DNA of 64,000 nucleotides, taken from assembly GCA_902616005.1 (NCBI GenBank), contig CACMRG010000002.1, forward strand, positions 58,479 to 122,478, given 5' to 3'. This DNA comes from an uncultured SAR116 cluster alpha proteobacterium (lineage in GTDB: Bacteria > Pseudomonadota > Alphaproteobacteria > Puniceispirillales > Marisalimonadaceae). Made by a program: the position numbers and the translations under genes. The first letter of the stretch is position 1; the number at the start of each line of letters is the position of its first letter. The notes below the pieces were generated by a model. That model searched no databases. It was not told the origin of the DNA and saw nothing but the letters and a program-made list of their open reading frames with translations. Below, in pieces: positions 36,657 to 48,454 of the stretch.

Positions 36657-37031
36657 ATGGCTAAAGAAAGACCAATATCACCACATCTACAAGTTTATAA
36701 ACCTCAAATAACATCTGTGTTATCAATATTCCATAGAATCACAGGAGTCGCCATGACATTTGGGCTTATTTTATTGGTAGTTTGGATTTTTACTCTTTCA
36801 TTGGGAAAAGAATATTTTGAATATTTTTCTATGTTTATAAAATCTTGGTTTGGACTGTTAACTTTATTTGGCTTTACATTTGCCTTGAATTATCATTTTT
36901 GTAATGGAATAAGGCATCTTTTTTGGGATGCAGGTTATGGTTATGAGATTGAGACAGTTCAGAAAAGTGGATTAGCTGTAGTAGTTGTGTCTTGTTCACT
37001 AACAATTTTAATTTGGTATTTGGCACTATAG
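36657..37031 (+). CDS. sdhC: succinate dehydrogenase cytochrome b556 subunit
   Basis: Membrane anchor of complex II that helps bind haem and ubiquinone. 124 residues, three membrane helices. RPISPHLQVYKPQITSVLSI and FHRITGVAM are the SdhC signature at residues 5-33, and FALNYHFCNGIRHLFWDAGY near 80-99 contains the haem-ligand histidine region. First of sdhCDAB. Confidence 0.94.
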   Translation: MAKERPISPHLQVYKPQITSVLSIFHRITGVAMTFGLILLVVWIFTLSLGKEYFEYFSMFIKSWFGLLTLFGFTFALNYHFCNGIRHLFWDAGYGYEIETVQKSGLAVVVVSCSLTILIWYLAL

Positions 37032-37034
37032 GGT

Positions 37035-37400
37035 ATGTTTTTGCATAATAAAAAATTAAATAGAAATTTTCATAATGGGGTTCCTCATTGGAAATTTCAA
37101 AGAATTTCTGCAATAATTAACATGCCTTTAATAATGTGGTTTGTTTATTCAATTGTTACATTTTCAGATTATAGTTATATCTCTATCACGGAATGGGTTA
37201 AAAGCCCTATAAATTGTATATTGATTTCTTTCATGTTCGCATCTATTTTTTATCATTCGTCTTTAGGCCTCCAAGTTGTGATAGAGGATTATTTTTCAGA
37301 GATTAAATCACGGGCATTTTTGCTTAATTTTTCAAAATTAATTATTTTTTTACTATTTATAGTTTCTTTTGGATCATTAGTTAATATATATATAAAATAA
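37035..37400 (+). CDS. sdhD: succinate dehydrogenase membrane anchor subunit
   Basis: Second membrane anchor. 121 residues, three hydrophobic segments, with [20 protein letters not shown] near residue 17 and [16 protein letters not shown] near 74, the latter holding the His/Asp pair of the haem-quinone site. It begins three bases after sdhC. Confidence 0.92.
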   Translation: MFLHNKKLNRNFHNGVPHWKFQRISAIINMPLIMWFVYSIVTFSDYSYISITEWVKSPINCILISFMFASIFYHSSLGLQVVIEDYFSEIKSRAFLLNFSKLIIFLLFIVSFGSLVNIYIK

Positions 37401-37419
37401 AACAAATAAGGATTATTTA

Positions 37420-39210
37420 ATGACTAAATATGAAATTATAGATCATGAACATGATGTTTTAGTTGTAGGTGCAGGTGGCGCAGGTTTAAGAGCTACTGTA
37501 GGAATGGTTGAAAAAGGATTTAAGACCGCTTGTGTTACTAAAGTATTTCCAACTAGAAGTCACACTGTTGCTGCACAAGGTGGAATTGGTGCAGCATTAA
37601 ATAATATGGGTGAAGACGATAATTGGAAGTATCATATGTATGATACAGTTAAGGGATCAGATTGGTTGGGCGATCAAGATTCTATTGAGTATATGTGTAA
37701 AAATGCCATCCCTTCTGTTATTGAACTTGAGAATTTTGGTGTACCTTTTTCTAGAACAGATGAGGGTAAAATTTATCAAAGACCTTTCGGCGGTCACACT
37801 TTAGATTATGGAAAAAGTATGGCAAGAAGAGCCTGTGCAGCTGCAGATAGAACTGGACATGCTATTCTTCATACACTTTATCAACAATGTTTAAAACATA
37901 ATGCTGAGTTTTTTATTGAATATTACGCACTAGACCTAATTATGGATAAAAATGGTGCGTGTAAAGGAGTTATGGCTATTAGTTTAGAAGATGGTAAGCT
38001 TCATAGATTTAGAGCACATAAAACTGTGTTAGCTACAGGAGGTTATGGCAGAGTATATTTTTCTTGTACTTCCGCTCACACTTGTACAGGTGATGGAAAT
38101 GCTATGGTGTTGAGAGCTGGATTACCATTGCAAGATATGGAATTTGTTCAATTTCATCCGACAGGTGTATATGGTGCAGGAGTTCTAATAACTGAAGGAG
38201 CAAGAGGTGAAGGTGGTTATCTAACTAACTCAGAAGGCGAAAGATTTATGGAAAGGTATGCTCCAACCGCAAAAGATTTAGCTAGTAGAGATGTTGTGTC
38301 TCGTGCTATGACAATAGAAATTAATGAAGGTAGGGGCATAGGTCCGAAAAAAGATCATATTAATTTACACCTTCATCATATTGATCCTGAGACTTTACAT
38401 AAAAGGTTACCTGGAATTAGTGAGACAGCTAAGATTTTTTGTGGCGTAGATGTTACTAAAGAGCCTATCCCAGTTTTACCAACTGTTCACTATAATATGG
38501 GTGGAATACCAACAAACTTTCATGGTGAAGTTCTTTCACCTACTGATGATGATCAACATAAGGTAGTCCCGGGATTGATGGCTATTGGTGAAGCTGCATG
38601 TGTTTCTGTCCATGGTGCAAATAGATTAGGGACAAACTCACTTTTAGATATAGTTGTTTTTGGGAGAGCAGCAGCTATGAGGACGGATGATACTTTGAAA
38701 AAAAATCAAAAACATTCATCAATTGATAAGGAAGCAACTGATAAAATTGTTGATCGTCTCGATAAGGCTCGTTTTTCAAAAGGAGACGCTTCTGTAGGTG
38801 AAGTAAGATCAGCAATGCAAAATACTATGCAAAAACATGCTGCTGTATTTCGATCAAATGACTCTCTTCAAGAAGGAGTCCAAAAAATAGATAAAATTAG
38901 TATCGATATGAAAAGTGTAAGTATCAAAGATAAATCACTTATATTTAATACTGATTTAATTGAATCTCTTGAGTTAGAAAACTTAATGCAACAAGCTATC
39001 GTTACTATGAGATCTGCTGATCAAAGAAAAGAATCACGTGGTGCGCATGCTCATGAGAATTTCCCTAATAGAGATGATAAAGATTGGATGAAGCATACAG
39101 TTATGTGGTTAGACAAATCAAATAAATCTAGATTATCTTATAGAGATGTTAATTTAAACACATTATCGAATGAAGTTAAATCAATTCCCCCAGTAGCAAG
39201 GGTATATTAA
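37420..39210 (+). CDS. sdhA: succinate dehydrogenase flavoprotein subunit
   Basis: Catalytic FAD subunit oxidising succinate to fumarate. 596 residues. [14 protein letters not shown] near 16, the covalent-FAD histidine in [15 protein letters not shown] near 47, [20 protein letters not shown] near 244, [13 protein letters not shown] near 404 and the C-terminal [15 protein letters not shown]. Ribosome site AAGGA before the ATG. Confidence 0.97.
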   Translation: MTKYEIIDHEHDVLVVGAGGAGLRATVGMVEKGFKTACVTKVFPTRSHTVAAQGGIGAALNNMGEDDNWKYHMYDTVKGSDWLGDQDSIEYMCKNAIPSVIELENFGVPFSRTDEGKIYQRPFGGHTLDYGKSMARRACAAADRTGHAILHTLYQQCLKHNAEFFIEYYALDLIMDKNGACKGVMAISLEDGKLHRFRAHKTVLATGGYGRVYFSCTSAHTCTGDGNAMVLRAGLPLQDMEFVQFHPTGVYGAGVLITEGARGEGGYLTNSEGERFMERYAPTAKDLASRDVVSRAMTIEINEGRGIGPKKDHINLHLHHIDPETLHKRLPGISETAKIFCGVDVTKEPIPVLPTVHYNMGGIPTNFHGEVLSPTDDDQHKVVPGLMAIGEAACVSVHGANRLGTNSLLDIVVFGRAAAMRTDDTLKKNQKHSSIDKEATDKIVDRLDKARFSKGDASVGEVRSAMQNTMQKHAAVFRSNDSLQEGVQKIDKISIDMKSVSIKDKSLIFNTDLIESLELENLMQQAIVTMRSADQRKESRGAHAHENFPNRDDKDWMKHTVMWLDKSNKSRLSYRDVNLNTLSNEVKSIPPVARVY

Positions 39211-39224
39211 TTAAGGAGAAATTA

Positions 39225-40001
39225 ATGGCTGAGTTTAGTTTACCAAAAAACTCAAAAGTACAACAAGGTAACGATTTTCCATATAAGGGTAAGTCTGAAA
39301 ATAAAAAAACCTTTAATATTTACAGATGGTCACCTGATGATGATGATAATCCAAGAATAGATACATATACAATAGATATGGATGATTGTGGACCAATGGT
39401 CTTGGACGCTTTAATCAAAATAAAAGATGAAATTGACTCATCACTTACATTTAGAAGATCATGTAGAGAAGGAATATGTGGTTCATGTTCTATGAATGTT
39501 GATGGAACAAATACTCTTGCTTGTTTGAAATCAATTGAAGATGTAAAAGGCTCAGTAAATATATATCCTTTACCTCATATGCCTGTAATAAAAGATTTAG
39601 TTCCTGATCTAACAAACGCTTACAAGCAACTAACATCTATTAAGCCATGGTTGCAAACTGAAAATAACCCTGAAGAAGGAAACGAAAGGCATCAGACACC
39701 TAAAGAAAGAGAAAAGTTAGATGGACTTTGGGAATGTGTTCTTTGTTTTTCTTGTTCTACATCATGTCCATCTTATTGGTGGAATGGAGATAAGTATTTA
39801 GGTCCTGCAGCATTATTGCAAGCCTATAGATGGATTGCAGACAGTAGAGATGAAGCTAAAGAAGAAAGATTAAAAGATTTACAAGACTCTTTTAAACTTT
39901 ATAGATGTCATACAATAATGAATTGTACGAAAACGTGTCCTAAAGGTTTAAACCCTGCCAAAGCTATTGGTGAAATTAAAAAACTCCAATTAGAAACTTA
40001 A
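39225..40001 (+). CDS. sdhB: succinate dehydrogenase iron-sulfur subunit
   Basis: Carries electrons from FAD to quinone through three clusters. 258 residues. 2Fe-2S ligands in [16 protein letters not shown] and LAC near 80-105; the 4Fe-4S and 3Fe-4S ligands in [16 protein letters not shown] near 180 and [20 protein letters not shown] near 227. AAGGAG ribosome site. Completes complex II. Confidence 0.97.
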   Translation: MAEFSLPKNSKVQQGNDFPYKGKSENKKTFNIYRWSPDDDDNPRIDTYTIDMDDCGPMVLDALIKIKDEIDSSLTFRRSCREGICGSCSMNVDGTNTLACLKSIEDVKGSVNIYPLPHMPVIKDLVPDLTNAYKQLTSIKPWLQTENNPEEGNERHQTPKEREKLDGLWECVLCFSCSTSCPSYWWNGDKYLGPAALLQAYRWIADSRDEAKEERLKDLQDSFKLYRCHTIMNCTKTCPKGLNPAKAIGEIKKLQLET

Positions 40002-40021
40002 TTTTCCATTAAGGTCTATTT

Positions 40022-41089
40022 GTGGATGATCAAAGAGATACAATCTTTGAAATTGCAAAGAATATGAAAATAGACCTTGATGAAGGTCAAAAATCAATTA
40101 GTGAAAATTTAGATAAACTTGCAATAGATTTAGAGCAAAAGTCCAAAAAGTTTTCTTTTCCATTCTTTAACAAATCCAATGAATTTAAGGGTCTTTATAT
40201 TTATGGAGGAGTTGGAAGAGGAAAATCAATGATCATGGATATTTTTTTTGAAAATATTAGATTAGAGAATAAGAGAAGAATACATTTTCATGATTTTATG
40301 AAAGAAGTTCATTATAAAATATATTCCATAGGTCAAAAAAATAAAAATATTGATCCAGTCAAGGTTTTTGCAAAAACGTTTATAGAAAAAACAAAATTGT
40401 TATGTTTCGACGAAATGGAAATCCGGGACATTGCTGATGCAATGATTATCTATAGATTATTTAAAAGTTTATTCTCATTGGGTCTAACTCTAGTAACAAC
40501 TTCTAATCAACCTCCAGAAAATTTATATAAAAATGGACTCCACAGAGACAGATTTTTACCATTTATAGATTTAATTAATTTTAATATGGAAGTATCCCAA
40601 ATCAAGGAAGGAAAGGATTGGAGAAAATCTTTACTTATAGGTAAAAAAACTTGGTTAAATCCAATAAATTCATCAAATAAAAATATTGCTAATAAAATTT
40701 TCAGCCAATTAACTCAAGGTTTTAATGTTAAGGAAGAAGAAATAATAGTATCAGGTAGAAAAATTAGAATTCCTAATTCTGCAGGTGGCATTGCAGCGTT
40801 TGAATTTAAAGATTTGTGTGAAAAACCCTTAGCTGCATCTGATTATGTAGAATTAGCCGATAAATTTAAAGGATTTTTAATTAATAACATTCCTAGTTTA
40901 GGCAAAAATCAAAATAACGAATCAAGAAGGTTTATTTGGCTTATAGATGCACTCTATGACCGAAAATGCTTTCTAATCGCTACATCAGAAGTTGATATAA
41001 AAAAATTATATACTGGAACAGAATGGAAGTTTGAGTTTAGTCGAACGATTTCAAGATTACTTGAAATGTCTCAGGTTGTAGAAAATTAA
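40022..41089 (+). CDS. zapE: cell division ATPase ZapE (AFG1 family)
   Basis: 355 residues, from the GTG at 40022. Walker A is YGGVGRGKSMIMD near 62, with HFHDFMKEVH next and Walker B region LLCFDEMEIRDIADAMI near 130; TTSNQPPENLY is a further family signature. ZapE modulates FtsZ rings in E. coli, and mitochondrial AFG1 assists protein quality control. Between sdhB and mdh, the usual alphaproteobacterial position. Confidence 0.92.
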   Translation: MDDQRDTIFEIAKNMKIDLDEGQKSISENLDKLAIDLEQKSKKFSFPFFNKSNEFKGLYIYGGVGRGKSMIMDIFFENIRLENKRRIHFHDFMKEVHYKIYSIGQKNKNIDPVKVFAKTFIEKTKLLCFDEMEIRDIADAMIIYRLFKSLFSLGLTLVTTSNQPPENLYKNGLHRDRFLPFIDLINFNMEVSQIKEGKDWRKSLLIGKKTWLNPINSSNKNIANKIFSQLTQGFNVKEEEIIVSGRKIRIPNSAGGIAAFEFKDLCEKPLAASDYVELADKFKGFLINNIPSLGKNQNNESRRFIWLIDALYDRKCFLIATSEVDIKKLYTGTEWKFEFSRTISRLLEMSQVVEN

Positions 41090-41136
41090 CTCAGATAGCT
41101 TGATTATAATTAAAAACGAAGTATTGTATCTGATAA

Positions 41137-42108
<972 letters not shown>

Positions 42109-42120
42109 GTAATATAAATT

Positions 42121-43284
42121 ATGAATATTCACGAGCATCAAGCTAAAGGATTACTGAGAAAATTTGGTGTTTCAGTTCCAGATGGATACCCAGCTTTCAC
42201 AGTTGAAGAGGCAGTTAACAATGCAAAAAAACTACCTGGTCCAGTATATGTTGTTAAAGCACAAATTCACGCAGGAGGCAGAGGTAAAGCTGGAGGTGTT
42301 AAAGTTGTAAAAAATATTGAAGAAGTTGAAAAAGCCTCTGAAGAAATTTTAGGAAAAGTTTTAGTTACACCTCAAACGGGTTCTAAAGGAAAAAAAGTTC
42401 AAAGATTATACATTGAGGATGGATGTCAAATTGATAAAGAATTTTATTTTTCAATTTTAGTTGATAGAAACGCTGGGTGTATTTCTATAATATCATCCAC
42501 AGAAGGTGGTGTTAATATTGAAGAGGTAGCAGAAAAAACACCTGAGAAAATTATTAAAGTTAGGGTTGATCCTAAAGGTGGATTTATGCCATTTCATGCA
42601 AGAATTATTGCTAACGGACTTGAACTCTCAGGTGATGCTTTTAAACAAAGTTATAGTTTTTTCTCTAAAATTTATAAAACTTTTGTTGATTTAGATGCTA
42701 GCTTGGTAGAGATAAATCCACTTGTGCTTTCAAAAGAAAATAAATTAATTGCACTTGATGCAAAAATGTCTTTTGACAATAATAGTTTATTTAGACAGTC
42801 AGAAGTTTTGGAACTTAAAGATGAAACAGAAGAAGAGCCTTCTGAAACATTAGCTAAAAAATTTGATTTAGCATACATAAAGTTAGATGGTGAAATTGGT
42901 TGTTTAGTAAATGGCGCTGGTTTAGCTATGGCAACCATGGATATCATAAATCTTAAAGGTTCATCACCAGCTAATTTTTTAGATGTAGGTGGAAGCGCTA
43001 CGAAAGAAAAAGTTAAAGAAGCATTCAAGATAATTTTGTCTGATGATGCTGTTAAAGGTATATTAGTAAATATATTCGGTGGTATAATGAGATGCGACAT
43101 TATTGCAGAAGGTGTTGTAGCAGCTGCTAGTGATTTGGCACTTGACAAACCTCTTGTTGTAAGACTTTCAGGAACAAACGTAGAGAAGGGAAAAGAGATT
43201 TTATCTAAATCTGATCTACAAATCATTTCAGCTGATGATCTTGATGATGCGGCTGAAAAAATAGTTAAAGCTGTAAAAGGATAA
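42121..43284 (+). CDS. sucC: succinyl-CoA synthetase beta subunit
   Basis: ADP/GDP-binding subunit that forms ATP or GTP from succinyl-CoA. 387 residues. [17 protein letters not shown] at the start, [14 protein letters not shown] near 47, ATP-grasp domain, and C-terminal [13 protein letters not shown] and GGSATKEKV with [11 protein letters not shown]. sucD follows after three bases, so subunits are co-translated. Confidence 0.97.
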   Translation: MNIHEHQAKGLLRKFGVSVPDGYPAFTVEEAVNNAKKLPGPVYVVKAQIHAGGRGKAGGVKVVKNIEEVEKASEEILGKVLVTPQTGSKGKKVQRLYIEDGCQIDKEFYFSILVDRNAGCISIISSTEGGVNIEEVAEKTPEKIIKVRVDPKGGFMPFHARIIANGLELSGDAFKQSYSFFSKIYKTFVDLDASLVEINPLVLSKENKLIALDAKMSFDNNSLFRQSEVLELKDETEEEPSETLAKKFDLAYIKLDGEIGCLVNGAGLAMATMDIINLKGSSPANFLDVGGSATKEKVKEAFKIILSDDAVKGILVNIFGGIMRCDIIAEGVVAAASDLALDKPLVVRLSGTNVEKGKEILSKSDLQIISADDLDDAAEKIVKAVKG

Positions 43285-43287
43285 TAG

Positions 43288-44166
43288 ATGTCTATTTTAG
43301 TCAACAAAAATACAAATGTTATTTGTCAAGGTTTTACCGGTGGCCAAGGTACATTTCACTCTGAACAAGCTATTGCTTACGGAACAAAAATGGTTGGTGG
43401 CGTTACTCCAGGTAAAGGTGGTACGAAGCATTTAGATTTACCAGTATTTAATACTGTTAAAGAAGCTAATGATAATTTAGAAATAGATGCTTCAGTTATT
43501 TATGTTCCTCCACCATTTGCAGCTGATTCTATAATTGAAGCAATTGATGCAAAAATACCATTAATTATTTGTATCACAGAGGGTATACCAGTTCAGGATA
43601 TGATAAGAGTAAAGAATTTTCTAAAGGATTCTAGTTCAAGACTTATAGGCCCAAATTGTCCTGGAATAATTACACCTGGAGAATGTAAAATTGGTATTAT
43701 GCCTGGGTCAATTCATAAACCAGGAAAAATAGGAATTGTATCTAGATCAGGGACATTGACCTATGAAGCCGTTGATCAAACAACTGCTGTGAGTTTAGGA
43801 CAGTCGACTTGTGTTGGCATAGGTGGTGATCCATTAAATGGAACAAACTTTATCGACTGTTTAGATCTATTTTTGTCAGATGAACAAACTGAAGCAATTT
43901 TAATGATAGGAGAAATTGGAGGTTCTGCAGAAGAAGAAGCTGCTGAATTTCTAAAAAATCATAAAATAAAAAAACCTGTTGCAGGATTCATTGCTGGAAG
44001 AACGGCACCTCCTGGTCGTACGATGGGACATGCAGGTGCTATAGTAAGTGGTGGTAGTGGAGATGCAGATTCTAAAATTTCTAAATTTAAAGAATGTAAT
44101 ATTGAAGTAGCTAACTCACCATCAGATCTTGGCAAAGCTGTTTTAAGAGCTATTGATAAAACATAG
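43288..44166 (+). CDS. sucD: succinyl-CoA synthetase alpha subunit
   Basis: CoA-binding subunit with the phosphohistidine. 292 residues. [20 protein letters not shown] near 13, [20 protein letters not shown] near 122, [11 protein letters not shown] near 152 and the active-site His in [18 protein letters not shown] near 247. Ends before the 77-base sucA promoter gap. Confidence 0.97.
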   Translation: MSILVNKNTNVICQGFTGGQGTFHSEQAIAYGTKMVGGVTPGKGGTKHLDLPVFNTVKEANDNLEIDASVIYVPPPFAADSIIEAIDAKIPLIICITEGIPVQDMIRVKNFLKDSSSRLIGPNCPGIITPGECKIGIMPGSIHKPGKIGIVSRSGTLTYEAVDQTTAVSLGQSTCVGIGGDPLNGTNFIDCLDLFLSDEQTEAILMIGEIGGSAEEEAAEFLKNHKIKKPVAGFIAGRTAPPGRTMGHAGAIVSGGSGDADSKISKFKECNIEVANSPSDLGKAVLRAIDKT

Positions 44167-44175
44167 TAAATTAAC

Positions 44176-44206
44176 TTGATTATGAGTTAAATTTGATGTG
44201 TATAAT
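44176..44206 (+). promoter_or_regulatory. candidate promoter of sucA-sucB-lpd with short inverted repeats
   Basis: A perfect TATAAT (44201-44206) with TTGATT at 44176-44181, spacer 19. Around it are TTAACT (44171-44176), AGTTAA (44185-44190) and TAACTC (44220-44225), which can pair with each other and may mark a regulator site. Promoter position is likely; the operator is only a suggestion. Confidence 0.45.
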
Positions 44207-44243
44207 AAAGTTTATGATATAACTCAATATATAGGTTAATTCT

Positions 44244-47141
44244 ATGTCAGATAAAAATTTAGATCAAACATTCCTGTCAGGCTCTAATTCCATTTTTATA
44301 AATGATCTACTTAATAAGTGGGAAAATGACCCTAAGTCTGTTCCTGAAGAGTGGTCTAATTTGTTTAAAGAAATTGGATCTGAAATTGCGGACAAAGGTC
44401 CAAGTTGGGCAAAAGAGAATAATAGAGTGATAGGTGCTGTTGATGTAGAGGAATCTGTGAAAGCGGTTGCTCAAGGAGTGGCTGGAAAAGGAAAAATTTC
44501 TGCATCCGATTTAAGATCAGCAACAACTGACTCTTTAAGAGCAATAATGTTAATTAGAGCTTATAGAATTAGAGGTCACCTGCTAGCTAATTTAGATCCT
44601 TTAAAATTACATGAGCCTGACATTCACCCTGAGCTTGATCCTAAGACTTATGGTTTTAAAGAAGAAGATTGGGACCGACCAATTTTTATAGACAATGTTT
44701 TAGGTATGGAGACTGCTTCTTTAAAACAAATAATGGATATTCTTAAAGAAACGTATTGTGGCTCTATTGGTGTCGAATTTATGCATGTTCAAGATCCAGC
44801 GCAAAAAGCATGGATCCAAGAAAGAATTGAATCAATTAGAAATACTACTCAGTTTACAGATAATGGTAAAAAAGCAATTTTCGAACGTTTAGTAGGTGCT
44901 GAAACATTTGAACAATTTCTTCATAAAAAATATGCAGGCACAAAAAGATTTGGATTAGATGGCTCAGAATCAGTTGTACCAGCTATTGAGCAAATTTTAA
45001 AAAGAGGAAGTCAATTAGGTTTAAAAGAAGTTGTAATTGGCATGGCTCACAGAGGAAGATTAAATGTTTTATATAATGTATTAAATAAACCATTTAGAGC
45101 AATAATTTCAGAATTTTTAGGTAATCTTGCCAATCCTGAAGAAGCTGGTGGATCTGGAGATGTAAAGTATCATATGGGTGCTTCCGCAGATAGAGAGTTT
45201 GATAATGAGAATGTTCATTTGTCTCTTCAAGCAAACCCATCTCATTTAGAAGTTGTTGCTCCTGTAGTTATTGGAAGAGTTCGTGCAAAACAACTTCAAC
45301 ATAATGACACAGAAGAAAGGGATTCTGTATTGGGGATAGTTTTACATGGTGATGCTGCGTTTGCAGGACAAGGCATAGTTGCTGAAACGTTTGATTTTTC
45401 AGGTTTAAGAGGTTATGAAACAGGAGGAACTATTCACGTTATCATCAATAACCAAATTGGCTTTACAACAAGTCCAAATTTTTCAAGGTCAAGTCCATAC
45501 TGTACGGATGTTGCTAAGATGGTGATGGCACCAATTTTTCATGTAAATGGAGATGATCCTGAGGCAGTTGTTCACGTGGCAAGAATTGCAACTGAATTTA
45601 GACAAAAGTTCTCTTGTGATGTAGTTTTAGATGTAATTTGCTATAGAAGATTTGGTCATAATGAAGGTGATGAACCCGCGTTTACTCAACCTTCAATGTA
45701 TAAAAAAATAGCTCAGCACGAGAGTATTAGTAAAATTTATAGCAAAAAATTAATTAATGAAGGCACAATAACTAAACAAGATGCAGATCAAGAATTAAAA
45801 AAACATAATGATTTTTTAGAAAAAGAATTTGAAGCTGGAAGCAGTTACAAACCAAATAAAGCTGACTGGTTAGATGGACAATGGTCAGGGTTGAAAGCAG
45901 CTCCAGATCGTGAACAAAGAAGAGGAGACACATCAGTTAAGCTACAAAGATTAAAGGAAATTGGTTTATCAATGACAGAACTTCCTGAAGGATATGAATT
46001 AAATAAAAAATTAGTTAGAATTGTTGAAAATAGAAGAAAATCAATAAATGAAGAAAAAAACATTGATTGGTCAACTGCAGAACATTTAGCTTTTGGCACA
46101 CTTTTAGATGAAGGTCATCCAGTAAGATTGTCAGGGCAAGATAGTTGTAGAGGCACCTTTTCTCAAAGACATGCTGTGTTTGTAGATCAAAATAATGAAA
46201 ACAGATATGTACCGCTTAACAATTTAAAAGAAGACCAACCTCAATTTGAAGTTATTGACTCACCTTTGTCAGAAGCTTCAGTGTTAGGTTTTGAATATGG
46301 ATATTCTCTGACAGAACCTGCAGCATTAGTCATGTGGGAAGCACAATTTGGTGACTTTGCAAATGGTGCTCAAGTAATAGTTGATCAGTTTATATCTAGT
46401 GGAGAAGCTAAATGGCTAAGAATGTCAGGTTTGGTTATGTTGCTACCTCATGGTTATGAGGGTCAAGGTCCTGAGCACTCTTCAGCTAGATTAGAGAGAT
46501 ATTTACAGCTTTGTGGTGAAGATAATATGCAAGTGTTAAACTGTAGTACACCAGCAAATTATTTTCATGCTCTTAGAAGACAGTTAAAAAGAGACTTTAG
46601 AAAACCATTAATTATAATGACACCTAAAAGTCTACTTAGACATAAATTGTGCGTTTCTAATTTATCAGATATGGCAGAAAATACATCATTTCACAGGATT
46701 ATATTAGACCCTAACAAAACCCTAAAAGATAAAAATATTAATCGTGTAGTTATTTGTTCTGGTAAAATATTCTATCATCTTTATGAGGAAAGAGAAAAAA
46801 ATAATATTACTGATGTTAAGTTATTAAGGTTAGAACAAATTTATCCCTTTCCAAGTAAAACATTAGAAAAGGAATTAGAAAAAACACCAAATGCAAAGAT
46901 AATTTGGTGTCAAGAAGAGCCAAAAAACATGGGCTCCTGGTTTTTTGTAGATAGAAATATCGAAGATGTTTTAATTAAGATAAAGTCAAAGTTTTCTAGG
47001 CCTATTTATGTGGGTAGAACAGAAGCCGCATCACCTGCAACAGGTTCACTCTCTAGACATCTAAAAGAGCAAGATAATATTGTTAAAGAATCATTAAATT
47101 TGATTAAACCAAATAAAAAAGAGATACGTGCTGCTGAATAG
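44244..47141 (+). CDS. sucA: 2-oxoglutarate dehydrogenase E1 component
   Basis: Thiamine-diphosphate decarboxylase of the 2-oxoglutarate dehydrogenase complex. 965 residues, full length. The N-terminal FLSGSNSIFINDLLNKWEND helix that docks to E2 is present; GMAHRGRLNVLYNVL near 269, HGDAAFAGQGIVAETFDFSG near 372, YRRFGHNEGDEPAFTQP near 470 and SGQDSCRGTFSQRHAV near 628. sucB begins 12 bases later; its product has an unusual domain order. Confidence 0.97.
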   Translation: MSDKNLDQTFLSGSNSIFINDLLNKWENDPKSVPEEWSNLFKEIGSEIADKGPSWAKENNRVIGAVDVEESVKAVAQGVAGKGKISASDLRSATTDSLRAIMLIRAYRIRGHLLANLDPLKLHEPDIHPELDPKTYGFKEEDWDRPIFIDNVLGMETASLKQIMDILKETYCGSIGVEFMHVQDPAQKAWIQERIESIRNTTQFTDNGKKAIFERLVGAETFEQFLHKKYAGTKRFGLDGSESVVPAIEQILKRGSQLGLKEVVIGMAHRGRLNVLYNVLNKPFRAIISEFLGNLANPEEAGGSGDVKYHMGASADREFDNENVHLSLQANPSHLEVVAPVVIGRVRAKQLQHNDTEERDSVLGIVLHGDAAFAGQGIVAETFDFSGLRGYETGGTIHVIINNQIGFTTSPNFSRSSPYCTDVAKMVMAPIFHVNGDDPEAVVHVARIATEFRQKFSCDVVLDVICYRRFGHNEGDEPAFTQPSMYKKIAQHESISKIYSKKLINEGTITKQDADQELKKHNDFLEKEFEAGSSYKPNKADWLDGQWSGLKAAPDREQRRGDTSVKLQRLKEIGLSMTELPEGYELNKKLVRIVENRRKSINEEKNIDWSTAEHLAFGTLLDEGHPVRLSGQDSCRGTFSQRHAVFVDQNNENRYVPLNNLKEDQPQFEVIDSPLSEASVLGFEYGYSLTEPAALVMWEAQFGDFANGAQVIVDQFISSGEAKWLRMSGLVMLLPHGYEGQGPEHSSARLERYLQLCGEDNMQVLNCSTPANYFHALRRQLKRDFRKPLIIMTPKSLLRHKLCVSNLSDMAENTSFHRIILDPNKTLKDKNINRVVICSGKIFYHLYEEREKNNITDVKLLRLEQIYPFPSKTLEKELEKTPNAKIIWCQEEPKNMGSWFFVDRNIEDVLIKIKSKFSRPIYVGRTEAASPATGSLSRHLKEQDNIVKESLNLIKPNKKEIRAAE

Positions 47142-47153
47142 AGTTTAATTTTT

Positions 47154-48449
47154 ATGAACAATATGAATGATAAAAATTTTGATTTAGTTATGCCTGCAGC
47201 TAAAAAGTTAATCTTAGAAAATGATATTGATGCAAATATCATGCAAGGTACTGGAAAAGACGGTAGAATAACTAAAGGTGATGTTTTGTTATTCTTAAAA
47301 TCAAATGGTTCATTACAAAAAACAACAGATAACAAATATCAAGAAGAAAATCTTAAAATTAATGAAAATAGAAAGGGATCTACAATGGATATAATTGTTC
47401 CTACACTTGGTGAGTCAATAGTAGAAGCTACAGTATCAAAATGGCTAAAAAATGAAGGGGAATATGTTGAAGTTGATGAACCTGTAGTTGAATTAGAAAC
47501 TGATAAAGTAACACTTGAAGTTCCTGCGCCAATCTCAGGATTAATTGGATCTATAATTGCTGCAGAAGGTGAAACGGTTGAAGTTGGGCAGAATATAGGA
47601 GCTCTTGATCCAAATGGAAAAAAATCATCAGATGATAAACCAAAGGCTAAAGAAAATAATGATAAAGAAGAAAAACAATTAGAAACTAAAGATACAAAAA
47701 CTTCGTCTCCAGAAACAGATCTTAAAAAAGATGATGCTGTGTTACCAAGTAACCAAGAAGAAATTGTTCCAATGTCTAGATTAAGGCAAGCAATTGCTAA
47801 TAGATTAAAATCAGCACAAAACACAGCAGCAATTTTAACTACCTATAATGAAGTTGATATGACAGCATTAATGAAAATAAGATCAACATACCAGCCTAAT
47901 TTTGAGAAAAAATTTGGAATAAAACTTGGATACATGAGTTTCTTTGTAAAGGCATGCATTAATGCATTAAAAGTTTATCCAGCTGTTAATGCAGAAATAA
48001 GAGATAATAACATTGTATATAAAAATTATTATAATATAGGTGTTGCAGTTGGAACTCCTGAAGGATTAGTTGTTCCAGTTTTAAAAAATGCAGAGAATAT
48101 GGATTTTCCGGAAATTGAAAAAACAATCGTAAATTTTGGAAAACAAGCAAGAGAAGGTAATTTAACCATTCAAGACATGTCAAATGGTACATTCACTATC
48201 TCTAATGGAGGTGTTTACGGTTCGATGTTATCATCACCGATTCTTAACCCACCACAATCTGGAATTCTTGGAATGCATAATATTCAAAAAAGAGCAGTTG
48301 TCATAGATGATAAAGTTGAAATTAGATCTATGATGTATTTGGCTTTATCTTATGATCACAGGATTATAGATGGAAGAGAGGCGGTCTCTTTCTTAGTAAA
48401 TGTTAAAGAGAATCTTGAAGATCCTCAAAGAATGCTTATTGGAGTATAA
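47154..48449 (+). CDS. sucB: 2-oxoglutarate dehydrogenase E2 (succinyltransferase), domain-permuted
   Basis: Core acyltransferase of the complex. 431 residues in unusual order. Residues about 10-50 form an E3-binding (peripheral-subunit) domain: [20 protein letters not shown] followed by [17 protein letters not shown]. Residues 78 to about 155 form the lipoyl domain, with the lipoyl lysine in [15 protein letters not shown] charged linker leads straight into the catalytic domain ([13 protein letters not shown] to [16 protein letters not shown]). Standard E2 is lipoyl, then E3-binding, then catalytic; no second E3-binding domain is present. ATG 47385 (residue 78) has an AAAGGGA ribosome site seven bases upstream, whereas ATG 47154 has a weak one, so a short E2 may also be made. 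The frame is unbroken. Confidence 0.93.
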   Translation: MNNMNDKNFDLVMPAAKKLILENDIDANIMQGTGKDGRITKGDVLLFLKSNGSLQKTTDNKYQEENLKINENRKGSTMDIIVPTLGESIVEATVSKWLKNEGEYVEVDEPVVELETDKVTLEVPAPISGLIGSIIAAEGETVEVGQNIGALDPNGKKSSDDKPKAKENNDKEEKQLETKDTKTSSPETDLKKDDAVLPSNQEEIVPMSRLRQAIANRLKSAQNTAAILTTYNEVDMTALMKIRSTYQPNFEKKFGIKLGYMSFFVKACINALKVYPAVNAEIRDNNIVYKNYYNIGVAVGTPEGLVVPVLKNAENMDFPEIEKTIVNFGKQAREGNLTIQDMSNGTFTISNGGVYGSMLSSPILNPPQSGILGMHNIQKRAVVIDDKVEIRSMMYLALSYDHRIIDGREAVSFLVNVKENLEDPQRMLIGV

Positions 48450-48454
48450 AAATC

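Noticed and set aside
42672..43307. 211-codon minus-strand frame across sucC
   Set aside because: Antisense shadow of a conserved gene; no ribosome site or motif.
47339..47824. 161-codon minus-strand frame in sucB
   Set aside because: Mirrors the charged linker of SucB; serine/phenylalanine-rich by codon complement only.
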